Shown piece after piece: positions 46,393 to 64,000 of a stretch of 64,000 bases of DNA. The number at the start of each line of letters is the position of its first letter. Position 1 is the stretch's first letter. The position numbers were made by a program, and so were the translations under genes. The stretch lies in assembly GCF_040183065.1 (NCBI RefSeq), contig NC_091120.1, forward strand, positions 176,664,488 through 176,728,487, in the 5' to 3' direction. The notes beneath the pieces are model-generated. The model was given only the letters and a program-made list of their open reading frames with translations. It did not search any database and was not told the origin of the DNA. This DNA is from Periplaneta americana. Lineage: Eukaryota > Arthropoda > Insecta > Blattodea > Blattidae.

Positions 46393-47001
46393 AAGGCTGG
46401 TTCACAATAAACCTGGAACGGTAACGAGAATGAGAACGGAAATTTAAAAAATAAATGTATTTAAATGTGAGCATTCACAATTAACGAGAAGCTTGCCGGA
46501 GCCCGGGAACGATAACGGAGAGTTGGCCAAATTTTAACTTTGCATTTCTCGTTTCCGATCACAGTCTACTAGATTCATTCTATTATCATCATAAAACTGT
46601 ATTTTGGTCTTCATATATTTTGTAACAAAGAGACCATTGCTTGTAACTAAAGCAGAAAATCAGAAGAATCACTTCTAATATTATATGTTACGTGTATAAT
46701 TAAGTGACCAGAGTACCACTTGAATTGATTTCTTAAATATTCCGTGTCTTAAATTTCGAAGTTGCTTAGCCTGTGTTTATGTTGGCTGACTTGTACTCAT
46801 GAGAGAATGCCATTGGTCAAATGTACACAAATAACATCAGATTGCGTAATATCGACTTTACATATCGTTATTGACATACATATCGATATGCATATCCGTT
46901 TCGTTCTCGGTTTATTGCGAATAAAAAATCTTCACGTTTCACGTTCTTCGCTTCCCATTCTCGTTCTGCCTCTCGTTCCCGGTTTATTGTGGACCAGCCT
47001 T
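46393..47001. mobile_element. TA-flanked MITE with ~55-bp inverted ends
   Basis: AAGGCTGGTTCACAATAAAC and ACCAGCCTT-type complement GGTTTATTGTGGACCAGCCT form the ends; internal matches ACGAGAATGAGAACGG and TTCTCGTTCTGCCTC extend them. TA at 46391-46392 and 47002-47003 fits a Tc1/mariner-type duplication. The interior has no transposase. Confidence 0.82.
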
Positions 47002-47003
47002 TA

Positions 47004-48888
<1,885 letters not shown>

Positions 48889-49108
48889 ATAGGAACGAAT
48901 TTCTGGATAGAGGTTTTGTGTTATATTTGGTGAGATGTTTTTAAAGCGTTTAATGTTTTTATCGCAAATTGAAGTTGACAACACTGGCGCCAAGTCTGAA
49001 AAAAGGTGAGCTTACTCGAACTACAGTTGTATAACAGAAGTCGATGATGCAACTTAAAGTAGTTATCGACGCATGGCAAGTTATTGGCTGTTCAGACAGG
49101 AGGGCAGT

Positions 49109-49143
49109 TCAGTCAACACCACATTAGCCGTAGAGAGAGACGG
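49109..49143 (+). promoter_or_regulatory. Inr + DPE core promoter candidate of vermilion
   Basis: TCAGTC around A at 49111 matches the arthropod initiator (TCAKTY). AGACGG begins at 49138, exactly +28 from that A, the fixed DPE position. No TATA box is seen 25-35 bp upstream. The implied 5' UTR is 91 nt. This rests on motif and spacing only. Confidence 0.5.
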
Positions 49144-49201
49144 ACCTCGGGCGAGCCTCCGTACGTACACACGATCCCGCCAAGTATAAAGTTTCGCGGA
49201 C

Positions 49202-60040
<10,839 letters not shown>

Positions 60041-60705
60041 GTAAAAAACTATCTTGTTATTCATTTGTTACTTGCGATTATTTATTTGTGTCGTTTACGA
60101 TTATGTCCACACTGTTTCTCTCTGTTGCTAACTTTAATAGTTCAAGCTAGACTTACAGTAAAGTCCCATACAAGCTGGCTTTCCGTTTTGGAGATTACGC
60201 TGAATCGAGTGGAATTAGTATGCATGACCATGTTGAGGCTGAATTACCTAATAGGTTTCCGCTACTACATTTCTGCTAGTACTATATTACCTCTTCCGCT
60301 ATACTGGAGAATTAGCACGGTCGCTTTGAACCGTGCCGTTACGTTTACCACCAAATTTAAGTAAATACACAATGTCACCAACATAAGAACATGACGTTGG
60401 TGTGTGGCGTAGTTGGCGGGAGGAATTTTTTCTTTCTCTGTCTACCTCCTTCGTTCTGAACATTATTGAGAGATAGCACCACTGTTAGCGACAATGTGTA
60501 TTTGCGTAAATATTGCGAGTAAATTATGACGAGTGCCTTAGATGAGAGGCTCGGGACAGAAACAGTTTTGCTGTAGCGCATGCGCGAACCTCTCATGCAG
60601 TGGGAGCGTGATCCTTACTTGAATTTATTTTTGCGTGTACTTGCAGATTAAATGATTGAGATCCCTTCTTGCTCCGGTTACAGGCCTTGCATTTACGAAG
60701 GTTAT

Positions 60706-61033
60706 GTTAGGTTAGCTTAGATTAGCTTAGCTTAGGTTAGGTTAGGTTAGGTTAGGTTAGGTTAGGTTAGGTTAGCTTTGGTTAGGTTAGATTAGCTTTG
60801 GTTAGGTTAGGTTAGTTTTGGTTAGGTTAGCTTAGCTTTGGTTAGGTTAGCTTAGCTTTGGTTAGGTTAGCTTAGCTTTGGTTAGGTTAGCTTAGCTTTG
60901 GTTAGGTTAGGTTAGGTTAGGTTAGGTTAGGTTAGGTTAGGTTAGCTTTGGTTAGGTTAGGTTAGGTTAGGTTAGCTTTGGTTAGGTTAGGTTAGCTTTG
61001 GTTAGGTTAGGTTAGCTTTGGTTAGGTTAGCTT
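60706..61033 (+). repeat. Interstitial telomere-like (TTAGG)n array in vermilion intron 4
   Basis: It is a dense run of GGTTA units (the insect telomere repeat TTAGG in the same strand) with GCTTA, GATTA and GCTTTG variants. The phrase GTTAGCTTTGGTTAG repeats about ten times, giving a higher-order structure. Up to 8-10 pure GGTTA units occur in a row at about 60728-60775 and 60900-60948. All units have one orientation. Confidence 0.92.
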
Positions 61034-61913
61034 GATTTCATTCGTCCATGTAGTAGTTAAAATTATATAATATGACAGTTTTTGATTCGTAATATTGTTA
61101 ATAAATAATAGGCCTATAATGTAAGCGGTGAATAATTTCATGGTCCCTAATTTTTTTTTCGTAAAAGGCTAGGTATTTTTCTATAGGCCAGAAATAAAAC
61201 AGCAACGCTGTCATAATTACGTACTTTACGCTTTGGCGAACATTAACCGGAAATTTACTTTCCGTCATTTTAATGGTATTCTGTGAAACACACCTTTTTT
61301 CCTGTTAATTTCCTTGTGATAACCTAGTTTATTATCTTATTACATCTTCATGTTCTCTTAATGAATTCAAAAAACCGCCGTTGTACTACATAAAACCTTG
61401 AACTTGACTAATGGAGTGAATTATTTAAGAATATAGTCGCGAATTTGACTACCACCATTTCGATTATATTTTGTTTGATGCGGCTCGGTACGGCCCGGTG
61501 ACTAGTGGCCAGCGAGTAGAGTCGACTATCGATGTTGGTCTGCCGTGCGTATTATCCAGTTGTTCCACCTCTTCATTATTTCCAAAGGCCACGAACAAAA
61601 CATAAGAAGAAGGCTTTGCTTCTCTACATTCTGCCAGTGGGCATTTGGGTCAATTTTGTGTGGTTATGAATTGCGATCCCGTACTCTAGACACATACGCT
61701 TTCATCACTCGACCACTGCGCTTGCTTTCAAGCATTCGATGTTTTTATAACAGGTTAGAATCTTGCGGCTCTTCTGCATGTTACAGGTTTGTTTTTCTAA
61801 AAAAACTACAACATTTTATGTTTGTATATTATTTTGTATACGTATGTTAAATAGTAATCCCCTCTATGTTTTAATGTCTTCTCGGCAGAGATACGTAATA
61901 TTTAAACAGGAAA
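61034..61913. other. Intron sequence, no feature seen
   Basis: No exon matching the next tryptophan-dioxygenase block (LLVDQ...ETMTPLDFMDF) was found here or up to 64000. Confidence 0.6.
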
Positions 61914-62112
61914 CAAAATTCCGGCACACCGGCGACGCTGATATAATCTCTGCAGTTGCGAGCGTCGTCAATTTTTTTTTAATCCAATGCCACCAGGTTG
62001 TCTTTTCGACATTTCTGGTCTTCTCTCCTGGCCGTGGCTTAGTTGTAACCCACTTCTGAGGTTGGGGCGCCTGGAAGGCGGAGTAAGCGTCGTTAAATAA
62101 AACATAACATTT
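61914..62112 (+). mobile_element. SINE 3' fragments
   Basis: CCGGCACACCGGCGACGCTG (61921) is the 3' body of the 17.6-kb SINE family; a second SINE tail with AAGCGTCGTTAAATAAAACA ends near 62108. Confidence 0.7.
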
Positions 62113-62198
62113 TTAAACAGGAAAGAGACACGAATAGCCTCTTCATGGTATGAAGCAGGCTTTGGGCCCGGAGCATGAGCAGTGTGGCATCCTTTGAC

Positions 62199-62386
62199 CA
62201 CAGTCTGGTATATACAGTCACGAAGGTTAAGTTGTGAGGGCGCTAGGAACAATAGACTGTGCCGGTACTATTTCGCATTGTCTTTAATGAGGCGATATTA
62301 GCGATCCTAATGGTTAGCAACTATCTATGGATGCATATTTACTACGTATTGAGCTTCGTGACTGTATATAGGCCTGCTAGACTGTG
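62199..62386. mobile_element. MITE family with 7-bp target duplications, copy 3
   Basis: 188 bp, ends CACAGTCTGGTATATACAGT and TATATAGGCCTGCTAGACTG, the latter with a 6-bp insertion GGCCTG inside the terminal repeat. The duplication CTTTGAC lies at 62192-62198 and 62387-62393. Confidence 0.93.
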
Positions 62387-63048
62387 CTTTGACTTAGAAA
62401 ATACTCAAGCCGCTCAACATTTCTGTCCTCACTGTACAGTACGTTACACTATGGACAGCTGACTGATGTTAGCAGTTTGGCCAACGTACAAACTTCACCC
62501 TCAACTCAATGTGAAGAAGTAAAAATGATTCAGGTAGCCTACTTGTAATATTGTTCAGTTGTACTTCTTTTTGTTGAATGAAGTTTTAATTGTTTAAATT
62601 AAGTTCAGTACAATTTGTTTCCCATAATGTATATTTTTGCGTATGAATTTTACATGCATTGTAGCATACATAGAAGGTTGTGGCTTTCGTTACAACACTA
62701 GTGTAGTTATTTATAATATTTCAACATACTTATCTAGGTTGGCAACTCTTAATTCAGTAAAATCAATTTTCAATCGTTCTCCTTCCACTCTTTCTAACAC
62801 AGCTTCATTTCTTATTCTGGCTGTCCACTTCACACGTTCCATTCTTCTCCATATCCACAATTCAAATGCTTCTATTCGCTTCTTTTCACTTCGTCGTAAT
62901 GTCCATGTTTCTGACCCATACAATGCCACACTCCATACAAAGCACTTCACTACAGACGTGTGCAAATTATTAGACTCAAACGATAATATATATGATTTAA
63001 TTAACATTTATTCTACCAAACTCATTTATTACACACTGTTTGCAACAG

Positions 63049-63455
63049 TTAATATTTAGTATGAAACCCTTTGTTCTTTATCATCAATTTTATGCGGTTT
63101 GGCATGCTGTTCATGAGATTTTCACATTGTTTCTTAATGTCTTCATATCCCTGTGCCATATTTGGATAAAGTGCTTCTATGAGGTCCACCTTGTTGGTAA
63201 TCGTCGTTTCTCTCTCTCTCTCTCTCTCTCTCTCTTTACGATAGATCAAAGATTTTCAATTGGATTTGCATCTGGGCTGTTACCCGGCCAGGAAGGAACT
63301 TCTACATTATTTTCATCCAGAAAATTAGTTACTGATCTGGCTTTGTGAAAGGATGCTCCATCCTGCATGAAGTCACATTCACTACCAGGAATCCAGTCCC
63401 TCATTTGTGAAAAAATTCGGGTTTCAAGGACTTTTTTGTACTGATCCTGTCGCAT
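63049..63455 (-). pseudogene. Tc1 transposase C-terminal half remnant
   Basis: The frame 63455-63246 reads RIFSQMRDWIPGSECDFMQD, GASFHKARSVTNFLDENNVE and VPSWPGNSPDANPIENL, with the catalytic Asp (MQDGA) and Glu (PIENL) of the DD34E triad; the first Asp is upstream and lost. A (GA)n run (63210-63235) interrupts the coding just after PIENL, and the frame 63249-63049 continues with TITNKVDLIEALYPNM through KLMIKNKGFHTKY, the C-terminus. Dead copy. Confidence 0.88.
63210..63235. repeat. (TC)n microsatellite in the Tc1 remnant
   Basis: About 13 TC units inside former transposase coding sequence. Confidence 0.95.
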
Positions 63456-63718
63456 AGAGTCCTACAGAATTATTTTGTGGCCAGTAATTCATGATAATTA
63501 TGAAAATGTAAAAAATGTTATGCTGAGTCTAATAATTTTCACACGTCTGTAGTCTCTTCCTTAGTCCTCTTTCCACAGGTCCGTAGAAAATGCTCCTTTC
63601 TCTATTAAAAGCCTCCTTTTGACTTCCTGGCTACGAGCTCATGTTACTGCATATACAGTAGTACACCCCAAGTTTTGAAGCTATCCACTTGCTCTACTGC
63701 CTCATTTAGAATTCTCAA

Positions 63719-63729
63719 ATTTATTATTA

Positions 63730-63805
<76 letters not shown>

Positions 63806-63806
63806 T
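63719..63806. repeat. (ATT)n microsatellite
   Basis: About 28 units at the truncated 5' end of the LINE. Confidence 0.95.
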
Positions 63807-64000
63807 GAATTAATTACGATATTGGGTTTAGTAAATTTGGTAACATTTTATACACAAATCTTTCTCACATTATTTGAATGTGTCACTATGTTGTCTTTTA
63901 TAATAGCTTCTACAGATCAAGCTCTTCGATTTTCAGTGTGAATCAACAGTGATAACAACTTCGATATATTTTCTTGTGCGTCTTGCATTGTGAAAATATT

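Larger units (their letters stand above)
62953..63549 (-). mobile_element. Tc1-type transposon, internally deleted, inside the LINE
   Basis: The ends CAGACGTGTGCAAATTATTA and TAATAATTTTCACACGTCTG are inverted over about 27 bp; TA at 62951-62952 and 63550-63551. At 597 bp it lacks the N-terminal and much of the catalytic part of a roughly 1.6-kb Tc1. The LINE at 42711-42748 shows the uninterrupted site GAGGCTAGTGAAGTGCTT. Confidence 0.93.
62740..63716 (-). mobile_element. LINE fragment in vermilion intron 4, split by a Tc1 element
   Basis: On the minus strand the frame 63007-62711 reads KCFVWSVALYGSETWTLRRS and WIWRRMERVKWTARIRNEAV; upstream codons for EAVEQ lie at 63716-63552 beyond the Tc1 insertion. 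It matches the LINE at 42.5-42.9 kb. An (ATT)n tract abuts the truncated end. Confidence 0.85.

Overview
This is a non-coding-rich piece of an insect nuclear genome, most probably a cockroach (Blattodea). Evidence for an insect: a first half of the vermilion gene (tryptophan 2,3-dioxygenase), an R&R cuticular-protein gene, an insect telomere-type (TTAGG)n tract, and many tRNA-derived SINEs, Penelope-like, LINE, hAT, Tc1/mariner and Helitron fossils. The cockroach assignment rests on the style of the LINE and SINE families and is an inference. No bacterial, viral, LTR-retroelement, CRISPR or rRNA signal was recognised.

Layout. 0-9 kb: a hAT fossil, a LINE with a long open reverse-transcriptase frame, a transposase tail, and a Penelope-like element (GIY-YIG type) with tandem and inverted subterminal repeats and a TA-flanked MITE lodged in its nuclease region. 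9-28 kb: SINEs, three fold-back or MITE families, a 5'-truncated LINE with a very long (TTTA)n tail, a hAT element with perfect 8-bp target duplications, a Helitron and several microsatellites. 28.4-29.7 kb, minus strand: main exon of a cuticular protein with two R&R-type regions separated by four 40-residue repeats and a furin-like site; its reading frame is broken near both R&R regions. 30-48.9 kb: more repeats, a second Helitron and two LINE fragments; no convincing host gene.

49.1-64 kb, plus strand: the 5' part of vermilion. Four exons (26, 161, 68 and 72 nt of coding sequence) are joined by introns of 5.9 kb, 4.5 kb, 140 bp and more than 3.9 kb. They encode 109 residues including the distal heme-pocket motif FIVTHQAYELWFKQ; the remaining roughly 270 residues must lie beyond the right edge. 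A TATA-less Inr+DPE promoter candidate lies 91 nt upstream of the ATG. The introns are packed with mobile DNA: TA-flanked MITEs, a hAT derivative, a jockey-like LINE, SINEs, a 526-bp palindrome 137 bp before exon 3, a 330-bp telomere-like array, and a Tc1 fossil nested in a LINE.

The two host genes have no visible functional link. The most interesting structures are nested insertions that can be proved from the window itself by target duplications or empty-site paralogues, a three-copy MITE family with consistent 7-bp target duplications, the interstitial telomere-like array inside vermilion, and the frame breaks of the cuticular-protein gene.
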